Below are positions 1 through 7,348 of a stretch of 35,751 nucleotides of DNA, piece after piece. Position 1 is the first letter of the stretch; each line of letters begins with the position of its first letter. Under the pieces are notes generated by a model that saw nothing but the letters and a program-made list of their open reading frames with translations, had not been told where the DNA came from and ran no database searches. Origin of the DNA: Bacillota bacterium (GTDB lineage: Bacteria > Bacillota > Clostridia > Saccharofermentanales > UBA5734); the NCBI GenBank assembly GCA_029548445.1, contig JAKPNJ010000206.1:1-35751 (forward strand). The letters are read 5' to 3'. Both the position numbers and the translations under genes were made by a program.

Positions 1-1873
1 GTTCTGTCGGTGTGGACGGCTCCGTCGGGGTGGGCGCGGGTGGTTCCGTCGGCGTTGGGGATGCGGTCGGCAGCGGGGTCGGCGTGGGCGGCTCCGTCGG
101 CGTCGGCGTCGGCGGTTCCGTTGGGGTTGGCTGGGGCGTCAGGGAAAGGTTCCAGTCTTCCAGGCTTCCGAACACCAGGGACACTTTCGCCAGGGCCAGG
201 ACCTCCGTCCCGGGCATTGGATCGCAAGCCAACAGGACCTGCTTGTCCAATTCCAGGTCACCGCCGACCACGATATCGCTTCCGACCTGCAAGCCCGCTG
301 CCTCGAGGAGCGAAAGGACTTCCTCGCGCGTTTTCCCGAGGATGTCGGGAATCACGACGGAAGACAGTCCGTCGCTGACCACCAGCTGCACCTCGCCATT
401 GCGGGGAATGTCGTTGCCCGCTCCCGGTTCGGTCCGGATCACGGCATCCTTGCTGTAGGAAGGACTCAACTCCCTCCGAATCGTCACGGTCAGGCCCATC
501 TGTTCGCGGAGTTCCACCTCCACCAGCCGGAAGTTCAGGCCGGCGTAATCGCGGAGCCGGATGGTATCGGAACCGCTGCTGACGGTCAGGGTCAGGACCG
601 TGATGCTGCCGGGGATGACTGTCATGCCCGGCTTGATGCTTTGTTCCATGATGATGTCCCGCTGGATCGTATCCGAACGGACGAGCTTGACTTCGTACGT
701 GACTCCCGCCCGGTCCAGCTGCTGCTTCACGTCGTTGATATTGAGGCTCACATAGTTTTCGACCCGGAACTCGTCGACCTGCCCGGGATTCAGGATGGCC
801 AGGAGCCAGGTGTATCCGTACGACAGACCGTACCCCAGGCCGGCCAGGAGGCCCAGGAAAAGCAGCAGGCTCAGGACCACATCCCGGACCCGGCGGCGTC
901 GGCGCCGACGGATCACGTTTTCCATTTCCTTCAGGCGGTCAAAACGGGTATCCGGTCCGACGGAGGGCATGGTCACGGTGCTCGCGGCCAGGTCGGAGCC
1001 GCCTTCCACCTGGCCGTAAAGTCCGCCGGGTTCCACCATGAAGGCGTCGAGTTCGTCCACCAGGGCCCGCACATCCCGGTACCGCTTGTCCGGGGATTTC
1101 TGGATGCACTTGAGCACGATGTCCGACAGGCCGCCGGGCAGGTCCGGTACCCTGGCGGCGGGAGGTTCCGGGAAATCCTGGAGATGCTGGATGGCGATGG
1201 CCACGGCGGAATCCCCGTCGAACGGAACCTGTCCCGTCAGCATCTCGTACAGCAGGATCCCCAGCGAGTAGATGTCCGATTTTTCACCGACCAGGCCCCC
1301 CCGGGCCTGTTCGGGAGAAAAATAGTGAACCGATCCCAGGGCGCTGCCGCCGGTCACCGTGATCGTATTGGCCGAGGCGGCCCGGGCGATGCCGAAATCC
1401 GTGACCCGGGCCACCAGGTCCGGCGTAATCAGGATGTTGTGGGGCTTGATGTCCCTGTGGACGATGCCGTTGGCATGGGCATGCTCCATGGCGAGGCCGA
1501 TCTGGATGGCGATCGGGACCGCGGTCTCCCAGGGCAGACGGCCCTGCTGCGTGATCAGTTCCTTGAGGGTGGTTCCGTCAACATACTCCATGACCATGTA
1601 GCGGAGCCCGTCCTCTTCCCCCACATCCAGGACCCGGACGATATTCGGGTGCCGCAGGCTGGAGGCGGCCTTGGCCTCGACGTCGAACCGGCGGATGAAT
1701 TCGTCGTCATAGAGCAGCTCCTGCCGGAGGATCTTGACGGCGACACGGGAGCCGTCCATCAGGTCGATGGCCCTGAAGACGACGGCCATGCCGCCCTTCC
1801 CGATCCGGTCGTCGATCCGGTACCGTCCGCCGAAAATGACGCCGGCCAGGTTGTTCTGGTTCAAGTCCATCAT
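1..1873 (-). CDS. prkC: PASTA-domain serine/threonine protein kinase (PrkC/PknB type), 3' end cut by window edge
   Basis: Membrane Ser/Thr kinase that senses peptidoglycan fragments or lipid II through extracellular PASTA domains and phosphorylates cytoplasmic proteins. About 624 residues are visible. The kinase domain (about 17-278) has a Gly-rich loop at 24-29 (IGKGGM), ATP lysine K47, HRD at 139-141 and DFG at 159-161. A run of seven arginines (322-328) precedes one membrane helix (about 332-353). Three PASTA-like repeats follow (about 366-434, 437-501, 503-570), then a Pro/Thr/Glu-rich tail that continues past the window. The ATG at 1873 has GGGAGGAG about 9 bases upstream; a second ATG follows immediately. 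It lies just after the PP2C gene, the usual cognate phosphatase. Family is clear; the symbol rests on domain order and synteny. Confidence 0.95.
   Translation of the reverse strand, partial: MMDLNQNNLAGVIFGGRYRIDDRIGKGGMAVVFRAIDLMDGSRVAVKILRQELLYDDEFIRRFDVEAKAASSLRHPNIVRVLDVGEEDGLRYMVMEYVDGTTLKELITQQGRLPWETAVPIAIQIGLAMEHAHANGIVHRDIKPHNILITPDLVARVTDFGIARAASANTITVTGGSALGSVHYFSPEQARGGLVGEKSDIYSLGILLYEMLTGQVPFDGDSAVAIAIQHLQDFPEPPAARVPDLPGGLSDIVLKCIQKSPDKRYRDVRALVDELDAFMVEPGGLYGQVEGGSDLAASTVTMPSVGPDTRFDRLKEMENVIRRRRRRRVRDVVLSLLLFLGLLAGLGYGLSYGYTWLLAILNPGQVDEFRVENYVSLNINDVKQQLDRAGVTYEVKLVRSDTIQRDIIMEQSIKPGMTVIPGSITVLTLTVSSGSDTIRLRDYAGLNFRLVEVELREQMGLTVTIRRELSPSYSKDAVIRTEPGAGNDIPRNGEVQLVVSDGLSSVVIPDILGKTREEVLSLLEAAGLQVGSDIVVGGDLELDKQVLLACDPMPGTEVLALAKVSLVFGSLEDWNLSLTPQPTPTEPPTPTPTEPPTPTPLPTASPTPTEPPAPTPTEPSTPTE
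2..138 (-). repeat. Pro-Thr-Glu codon repeat encoding the kinase C-terminal tail
   Basis: The last visible 45 or so codons of the kinase are a degenerate repeat of the pattern TPTEPPTP, built mainly from CCG, ACG and GAG/GAA codons. The tail follows the third PASTA repeat, so it should be extracellular and extended, perhaps a wall-spanning spacer. It is interrupted by a few Ser, Ala, Leu and Gln residues. The full length cannot be seen because the window ends inside it. Confidence 0.8.
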
Positions 1874-1896
1874 GTCGCGAGATCTCCTCCCGGGGA

Positions 1897-2628
1897 TCAG
1901 GTGTAGGCGGCGACAACCGTAATGTTGTCTTCACCGCCTGCGGCCAGGGCGGCCTCGAGAAGCCGCCGGCACGCCAGGGCTGCCGTCCGCTCCCGGCGCA
2001 GCAGCTGACGGATGACCTCTTCCGAAACCGAACCATGCAATCCGTCGGAACACAGCAGGACGCGGTCGCCTCGCTGCAGGGACGAACGGACGATTTGGAC
2101 CGGCATGAACTCCGGCACGCCGAGAGCCCTTGTGATGATATGCCGCTTGGGATGGGTCGAGGCCTGTTCCGGCGTCAGGCTGCCGGAATCGACCATTTCC
2201 TGCACCAGGGTATGATCCGTCGTCATGCGCTGGAGGGAATGCCCCCGGAGCCGATAGGCCCGGCTGTCGCCGACATGGCCGATCACCAGGGTTTCCCCCG
2301 TGAGGACCGCCGTTGTCAGGGTCGTTCCCATACCATGGTTCTCCGGGTCTTCCAGCGAACCGACATACACCCGGACATTGGCCTTCTGGATCAGGTCCGT
2401 CAGCAGGGACTCCACGTCATCGGGATGCAGGTCGTTCCGAAGGATGTCCCGCAGCCGGTCCACCAGGTAATCCACGGCGATCCGGCTGGCCAATTCTCCC
2501 TTCCGATGCCCCCCCATGCCATCCGCCACGACCAGGACGCCGGGACGATCCGCTTCCGGGGGCAGCACGGCATAGCTGTCCTCGTTGTTGGTCCGGATCA
2601 GTCCCTTGTCCGTGGCGGCGCCGTACAT
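1897..2628 (-). CDS. prpC: PP2C-family protein serine/threonine phosphatase
   Basis: Mn/Mg-dependent phosphatase expected to reverse phosphorylation by the adjacent PASTA kinase. It has 243 residues, the normal length for the stand-alone bacterial PP2C (Stp/PrpC) form, with no membrane segment. Visible family motifs are RTNNED (12-17), ADGMGGH with metal ligand D36 (35-41), GHVGDSRAYRL with D121 (117-127), CSDGLHG with D195 (193-199) and GEDNIT with D234 (232-237). The ATG overlaps the stop of the upstream rlmN gene by one base (TGATG), and the kinase starts 23 bases after its stop, so the three genes are probably translated as a coupled unit. Very secure assignment. Confidence 0.96.
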   Translation of the reverse strand: MYGAATDKGLIRTNNEDSYAVLPPEADRPGVLVVADGMGGHRKGELASRIAVDYLVDRLRDILRNDLHPDDVESLLTDLIQKANVRVYVGSLEDPENHGMGTTLTTAVLTGETLVIGHVGDSRAYRLRGHSLQRMTTDHTLVQEMVDSGSLTPEQASTHPKRHIITRALGVPEFMPVQIVRSSLQRGDRVLLCSDGLHGSVSEEVIRQLLRRERTAALACRRLLEAALAAGGEDNITVVAAYT

Positions 2629-3662
2629 CAGTCGTCCTTCGCCTCTTCCAGCCTTCTGCGGAGCTGTCCGCAGGCGGCCATGATGTCCGATCCGAGCTCG
2701 CGGCGGACAGTCACCTGGATTCCCCGGGCGGCCAGGATGTCCTGGAATCGGCGGACGGCATTGCCGGAACTTTGCTTCAGTCCGCCCGACTCGAGCTCGT
2801 TGGCCGGAATCAGGTTGACATGGGCCAGCATGCCGCGGATTCGTTCCGCCAGTTCCTCCGCATGCTCGGGGCGATCATTGACGCCGTCGAACAGGGCATA
2901 CTCGAAGGTCACCCTTCGGCCCGTCACACGGGTATGGCGCCGGCAGGCCTCCAGGAGTTCGTCCATCGTCCAGCGGGCTGCGATGGGCATCAGGCGTCGG
3001 CGGATTCCGTCGTTCGGCGCATGGAGCGAGACGGACAGCGTAACGGGAAGACCTTCATCGGTAAAGTCTATCATTTTGTCTACAAGGCCGCAAGTTGAGA
3101 CCGAGACATGCCGGAGCCCCATGCCGAATCCCCTGGGGTCGTTGAGACAACGAAGGAAGCGGACCAGTTCCGTGTAGTTGTCCAGGGGCTCCCCGATCCC
3201 CATGACCACGGCATGGTGGACCGGAACGCCTTCCATGGCCGCAAAACGGACCACTTGCTGGAGCATCTCCCCGGAAGTCAGGCTGCGGCCGAATCCGGCC
3301 CTGGCTGATGCGCAAAAGGCACAGCCCATGCGACATCCGGCCTGGGAGGACAGGCAGATCGAGTACCCGTGCCGATAGCGCATGAGGACGCTTTCCACCA
3401 GGTTGCCGTCCTGCAGAAGGAAGGCGCACTTGATGGTTCCGTCGATGGCGGACACCCGCCTCTCCGAAAGCCGGAGTCCGTCCAGGCGGAACGTCCGGGA
3501 AAGCCGTTCCCGAAGGGAAGCGGGCAGGTTTGTCATGGCCGGCCAGTCGCCCGCTCCCCGTCCCAGCCACTGGTAGACCTGCCCGGCGCGGAAGGCCGGT
3601 TCCCCCATGCGCCCAAGTTCGGCGGCAACCTCGTCATAGGTCAGGTCATAGAGATCCCGCAT
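2628..3662 (-). CDS. rlmN: Dual-specificity 23S rRNA A2503 / tRNA A37 C2-methyltransferase (radical SAM)
   Basis: RlmN methylates C2 of A2503 in 23S rRNA, and A37 of some tRNAs, using SAM both as methyl donor and radical source. The protein has 344 residues. The radical SAM cluster motif CxxxCxxC is at C110, C114 and C117. The two mechanistic cysteines of the family are in place: C103 (in ICLSSQAGC) and C331 (in IMAACGQL). The MGIGEPL motif is at 154-160. I chose the ATG at 3662 because GGGGAGGGG lies just upstream and homologues begin near this point; the open frame extends further but only antisense to nothing useful inside rsmB. The start overlaps the end of rsmB by 17 bases. Confidence 0.96.
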   Translation of the reverse strand: MRDLYDLTYDEVAAELGRMGEPAFRAGQVYQWLGRGAGDWPAMTNLPASLRERLSRTFRLDGLRLSERRVSAIDGTIKCAFLLQDGNLVESVLMRYRHGYSICLSSQAGCRMGCAFCASARAGFGRSLTSGEMLQQVVRFAAMEGVPVHHAVVMGIGEPLDNYTELVRFLRCLNDPRGFGMGLRHVSVSTCGLVDKMIDFTDEGLPVTLSVSLHAPNDGIRRRLMPIAARWTMDELLEACRRHTRVTGRRVTFEYALFDGVNDRPEHAEELAERIRGMLAHVNLIPANELESGGLKQSSGNAVRRFQDILAARGIQVTVRRELGSDIMAACGQLRRRLEEAKDD

Positions 3663-5094
3663 CGGGCCCCTCCCCTCCCCGCGCTGCGGCGGACCGTCGA
3701 AACAGGGCCAGGTAGAATCCCTCGCACCCGTGGCGATGGGGCAGCAGCTGGATCCAGCCCCGGCGAGCGTCCTCGGCCAGACCCGGGTCCCGGGCGACAA
3801 GACGTTCCGGCAGTCGTTCGACAAATGGTTCCGGACGGAAGTCGGAACGATCCGCCAGGAACTGCACGACCTGCTCCCGGTTCTCCGAGGGCAGGACGGT
3901 GCAGGTCGAATACAGCAGGAGACCCCCGGGAGCCGTCGAATCGGCGGCCGTCCGCAGGATGGCGGCCTGCAGCGCCTCCAGGCCGGGCAGGTCCCCGGGC
4001 CGGAACCGGTGGCGGATCTCCGGCTTCCCGGAAAGCAATCCCAGTCCGCTGCAGGGAACATCGGCCAGCACCCGGTCGAACCCGTCTGCCAGGTCCTGTG
4101 CGGGCGCGGACGCGTCCATCAGGCGGAGGGAAATGGAGGAGAGCCCCAACCGTCCGGCCTGGTCCGCCACCAACCGGAGCCGTTCGGGGGATCGGTCGGC
4201 GGCGAGGATGGTGCCGCGGTCCGACGCCAATTCCGCAAGGTGGCCGGTTTTTCCGCCCGGTGCGGCACAGAGGTCGAGAACCCGCTGCCGCGGTTCCGGC
4301 GACAGGATCCGGGCGGCCATCATGGCCCCCTCTCCCTGGACGGTCCACTCCCCTTCCCTGAAGGAGGGCAGCTTGCCGACAGGGGACGAAAGCCCCTCCA
4401 GGAGGAGGGCGTCCGGATGGAAGGCGGAAGGCCGGGACCGGACCCCTTCTTCCTCCAGGCGAACGGACAGGCGCTCCGGCGTGGTCCGCATCCGGTTGAC
4501 CCGGATGGCGAGGGACGGCGGGAGCAGCCAGGCTTGCCCCAGTGCGCTCGCTTCCCCCATGCCGATCTCCAATGCCAGCGTTTCGGCCAGTGGGATCGGA
4601 AGGGCGGATTCCAGGGAGAAGCGCCGGACCGGGTCCGTTTCCTGTCCCATCATCACGTCCAGGAGGTCCGGCTGGCGTGCCGCCGATCGCAGGATGGCGT
4701 TCACCAGGGCCACGGTACCTTCATGCAGGAGATGGCGGGCCAGGGCGGTCATGGCGTGGCACGCGGCCGCCGCGGGTATCGATGGGGAAAAGGTCAGCTG
4801 GAATACCCCGATGCGAAGGATCGTCCGGGTCCAGGGATCCATTCGTTCCATGGGACGGTGGGACAGGCGGCCCAGGATCCGGTCGACCTGGACCAGCCGC
4901 GTGACCGTTCCCTGGGCCAGGGCCATGGCGAACTGCCGGTCCCGGGCGGACAGGTCGTTCCGGTCCAGCAGGGCGGACACCTTCAGGTTGGAGTAGGCGC
5001 CTTCCTCCAGGATGGAATGGGCCAGCCGGACCGCCGCGTCCCGGGCGCCGTCCCCGGGGAACGGCCTGGGGTTGACCTTCTTGTCATGGGGCAT
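3646..5094 (-). CDS. rsmB: 16S rRNA (cytosine-967-C5)-methyltransferase
   Basis: RsmB (Sun) methylates C967 of 16S rRNA with SAM. The protein has 482 residues. The N-terminal NusB-like RNA-binding domain spans about 17-145. The Rossmann methyltransferase domain follows from about 190, with SAM motif DLCAAPGGKTGHL (274-286), the PCSG motif with catalytic-pair cysteine C348 (in ADVPCSG) and the nucleophile C398 in LLYSTCT. It starts six bases after the stop of the metallopeptidase gene and overlaps the start of rlmN. The length is about 30-40 residues above the usual 430-450, with extra material at the C terminus. Confidence 0.95.
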   Translation of the reverse strand: MPHDKKVNPRPFPGDGARDAAVRLAHSILEEGAYSNLKVSALLDRNDLSARDRQFAMALAQGTVTRLVQVDRILGRLSHRPMERMDPWTRTILRIGVFQLTFSPSIPAAAACHAMTALARHLLHEGTVALVNAILRSAARQPDLLDVMMGQETDPVRRFSLESALPIPLAETLALEIGMGEASALGQAWLLPPSLAIRVNRMRTTPERLSVRLEEEGVRSRPSAFHPDALLLEGLSSPVGKLPSFREGEWTVQGEGAMMAARILSPEPRQRVLDLCAAPGGKTGHLAELASDRGTILAADRSPERLRLVADQAGRLGLSSISLRLMDASAPAQDLADGFDRVLADVPCSGLGLLSGKPEIRHRFRPGDLPGLEALQAAILRTAADSTAPGGLLLYSTCTVLPSENREQVVQFLADRSDFRPEPFVERLPERLVARDPGLAEDARRGWIQLLPHRHGCEGFYLALFRRSAAARGGEGPDAGSL

Positions 5095-5100
5095 GCAGCG

Positions 5101-5823
5101 TCAACTCCGGCGCCTCCCGGACCGGGAGATCAGGAGAAGGCGGGCCAGGGTCGCGACAGCGGCCAGGGCCGAGGCCAGGTAGGTCAGTGCGGCGGCATTC
5201 AGTACTTTTCGCGCCCCCGCCAGTTCCTCTTCCGACAGAATGCCGGTATCTTCCAGGGCGCACATGGCCCGGTGGCTTGCGTTGTACTCCACCGGAAGGG
5301 TCACGATAAAGAACAGGACGGCAAACGCATAAAGGGCAATGCCGATGTTGACCAGGAAGCCGAAGCCGAGGAGAATGCCGAAAATGGCCAGGTAGGGACC
5401 TGCATTGGAGCCAATGTTGGCGATGGGCACCAGGAACCCCCGCAGGCGGTTCGGGGCGTATCCCGCGGCATGCTGCATGGCGTGACCTGCCTCATGGGCG
5501 GCCACGCCGACCGCGGCGACGCTGGGGATCTCCGCCGTGGATTCCGACAGCCGCAGGATCCGGGTTCGGGGATCGAAATGGTCCGTCAGCTGCCCCGGTA
5601 TCCGCTCGATGGGGACGTCGTGCAGGCCCTGGGCGTCCAGGATCCGGCGGGCTGCCATGGTGCCCGTATAGCCGGATCGCGAGCGGACCTGGGAGTATCG
5701 GCCAAACGTGCTCCTGACCCGGGCCTGGGCCAGGATGCCCGGAACCATGGCCACGAGGATCAGCAGCAGCGAGAGCCCGTTGGTTCCCAGTCCGTCCGTG
5801 GTGGTACCGATTGGCAGCAGCAA
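5101..5823 (-). CDS. yugP: YugP-like membrane zinc metallopeptidase
   Basis: Predicted integral-membrane neutral zinc protease of the YugP family (Pfam Peptidase_M48-like, zn_peptidase_2). It has 240 residues. There is an N-terminal membrane helix (about 15-33), the HEAGH zinc site at H110-E111-H114, then three hydrophobic segments (about 128-155, 158-178, 211-231). The YSQVRSRSGYTG stretch before the active site is typical of the family. Start is TTG at 5823, selected because AAAGGAGG sits 8 bases upstream; this site lies inside the 3' end of fmt. The gene stands between fmt and rsmB, a common location in Clostridia. Physiological substrates are unknown. Confidence 0.9.
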   Translation of the reverse strand: MLLPIGTTTDGLGTNGLSLLLILVAMVPGILAQARVRSTFGRYSQVRSRSGYTGTMAARRILDAQGLHDVPIERIPGQLTDHFDPRTRILRLSESTAEIPSVAAVGVAAHEAGHAMQHAAGYAPNRLRGFLVPIANIGSNAGPYLAIFGILLGFGFLVNIGIALYAFAVLFFIVTLPVEYNASHRAMCALEDTGILSEEELAGARKVLNAAALTYLASALAAVATLARLLLISRSGRRRS

Positions 5824-5826
5824 GGG

Positions 5827-6801
5827 TCATGCCTCCTTTCCGGCAGGGTCCGGTTCCGGGGCGGCATCCCCCAGGATGGTTCCCGGACGGTAGTTGTGTG
5901 CGCAGCAGCTGGTGGGCAGCCGCTTCCCGGAGTCCGCCTGGATCTCCAGGAGGGCCAGCGATCCGGTGCCGCAGGCGACTTCCAGCCAGCCGCAATGGCA
6001 GGATACGATTTCGCCGGGATGGCCATGGACACCCTCCCGACTCTGGATGCGGGATCGATGGATCTTGAACGGGCGGTCCCGGAGGGTTGTGAATGCCCCG
6101 GGTTCCGGTGTCATGGCCCGGATCCGGTTATGGACCAGGTCAACAGGCTGCGTCCAGTCGATGCGCCCGTCTTCCCGCATGGGCTTCCGGACGAAGGTGG
6201 CCTCGGAGGCCTCCTGCGGAACCGGCCGGATCCGCCCCTGCTTCAGGTCTTCCAGGATCGCTCCCAGGCGACGGGCTCCCAGTTCGGCCAACATTCCGGA
6301 CAGCTCGGCGGCCGTCATGTCCTCGGATACGGGAACGGACGCCTGGTCGAGAATGTCACCCGAATCCATGCCTTCGTCCATTTGGATCAGGGTGACGCCG
6401 GAGACCGCATCCCCGTTCAGGAGACAGGCCTGGATCGGGGAAGCGCCCCGATACTTCGGCAGCAGGGATCCGTGGATATTGATGCATCCGAGGCGAGGCA
6501 ACTCCAGGACTTCCTTCGGGAGGATCCGGCCGAAGGCGGCCGTCACGACCAGGTCGGGGCGGAAGGACGCCAGGGACCGGATGAAATCCGGATCCCGGAC
6601 GCTTTCCGGCTGCAGGACCGGCACGCCAGCTTGCAGGGCGACGTCCTTGACCGGGGGAACGGCCCGGTCCCTGTGTCCTCTTCCCTTTTCGGCATCCGGC
6701 CGGGTCACGACGGCGACCACCGGGTCGGGTCCCTCCAGCAAGGCAACCAGGGCCGGAACCGCGAATGCGGGCGTCCCCATGTACACGATCCGGAGGGTCA
6801 C
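5827..6801 (-). CDS. fmt: Methionyl-tRNA formyltransferase
   Basis: Formylates initiator Met-tRNA using 10-formyltetrahydrofolate. The protein has 324 residues, the usual size. The catalytic trio is visible as N108, H110 (in INIHGSLLPKYRGASPI) and D146 (in MDEGMDSGDI). The C-terminal OB-like tRNA-binding domain begins near residue 210. The start is GTG at 6801, overlapping the TGA of def as GTGA, so translation is probably coupled. Pairing with def is functional: Fmt adds the formyl group that deformylase later removes. Confidence 0.96.
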   Translation of the reverse strand: MTLRIVYMGTPAFAVPALVALLEGPDPVVAVVTRPDAEKGRGHRDRAVPPVKDVALQAGVPVLQPESVRDPDFIRSLASFRPDLVVTAAFGRILPKEVLELPRLGCINIHGSLLPKYRGASPIQACLLNGDAVSGVTLIQMDEGMDSGDILDQASVPVSEDMTAAELSGMLAELGARRLGAILEDLKQGRIRPVPQEASEATFVRKPMREDGRIDWTQPVDLVHNRIRAMTPEPGAFTTLRDRPFKIHRSRIQSREGVHGHPGEIVSCHCGWLEVACGTGSLALLEIQADSGKRLPTSCCAHNYRPGTILGDAAPEPDPAGKEA

Positions 6802-7259
6802 AGCTTCACCAGCTCTCCATCCACCTTGTCCTTGAACAGGACACCGTCGAGATGGTCGTTCTCATGGCTGACGCACACCGCCATCAGGTCCGCTGCGTCC
6901 AGCCGGAAGGGACGGCCATGCCGATCCCATGCCTCGACGGTCAGCCGGGCCGGGCGATGGACATTCCCGTACCATCCGGGAACCGAAAGGCATCCTTCCT
7001 CATACACCTGGTCTCCCAGGGCAGCGCTGATCACGGGATTGACGAATTCCCGGAGGCCGGTCCCATCGCCAAGGTCCACCACGAACACGCGCCGCAGGAC
7101 GCCGACCTGGGGCGCAGCCAGCCCGATGCCACGGGCCTTGTACATGGTCTGGGCCATATCGTCCAGCAAGTCATGCAGCCGGGCGTCGAAGTGCTCCACG
7201 GGTTTCGACGTCTTGCGCAGGAGGTCGTCTCCATCGACGAGAATCGCTCTGAGGGCCAT
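6798..7259 (-). CDS. def: Peptide deformylase
   Basis: Metalloenzyme removing the formyl group from nascent N-terminal formyl-Met. It has 153 residues with all three signature motifs: GIGLAAPQ (44-51), EGCLS with metal ligand C90 (88-92) and HENDH with H132, E133 and H136 (132-136). The ATG at 7259 is preceded by GGAAGGAGG. It is the first gene after an extended -10 promoter, so it may lead a sub-transcript running def-fmt-peptidase-rsmB-rlmN-prpC-prkC. Its stop overlaps the start of fmt. Confidence 0.97.
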   Translation of the reverse strand: MALRAILVDGDDLLRKTSKPVEHFDARLHDLLDDMAQTMYKARGIGLAAPQVGVLRRVFVVDLGDGTGLREFVNPVISAALGDQVYEEGCLSVPGWYGNVHRPARLTVEAWDRHGRPFRLDAADLMAVCVSHENDHLDGVLFKDKVDGELVKL

Positions 7260-7288
7260 GCGGGATCCCCCTCCTTCCCAACAAGCAA

Positions 7289-7297
7289 ATTATAGCA
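7289..7297 (-). promoter_or_regulatory. Extended -10 promoter upstream of def
   Basis: On the minus strand the 88-bp gap between priA and def contains TGCTATAAT, a perfect -10 hexamer with the TGn extension. No convincing -35 box is seen at 16-18 bp, which fits the extended -10 class. Transcription would start near 7282, leaving a leader of about 22 bases that carries the def ribosome binding site. It is one of very few AT-rich spots in this region. Confidence 0.65.
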
Positions 7298-7348
7298 CAC
7301 CCATCCGGTCGACCTTCCGGATCCGGCGATACGGACCGGGCGGGCGGC

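Noticed and set aside
1-138. Repetitive GC-rich sequence that could look like a CRISPR or minisatellite array
   Set aside because: It is in frame with the kinase gene, has a short variable unit without spacers, and encodes a Pro/Thr/Glu tail.
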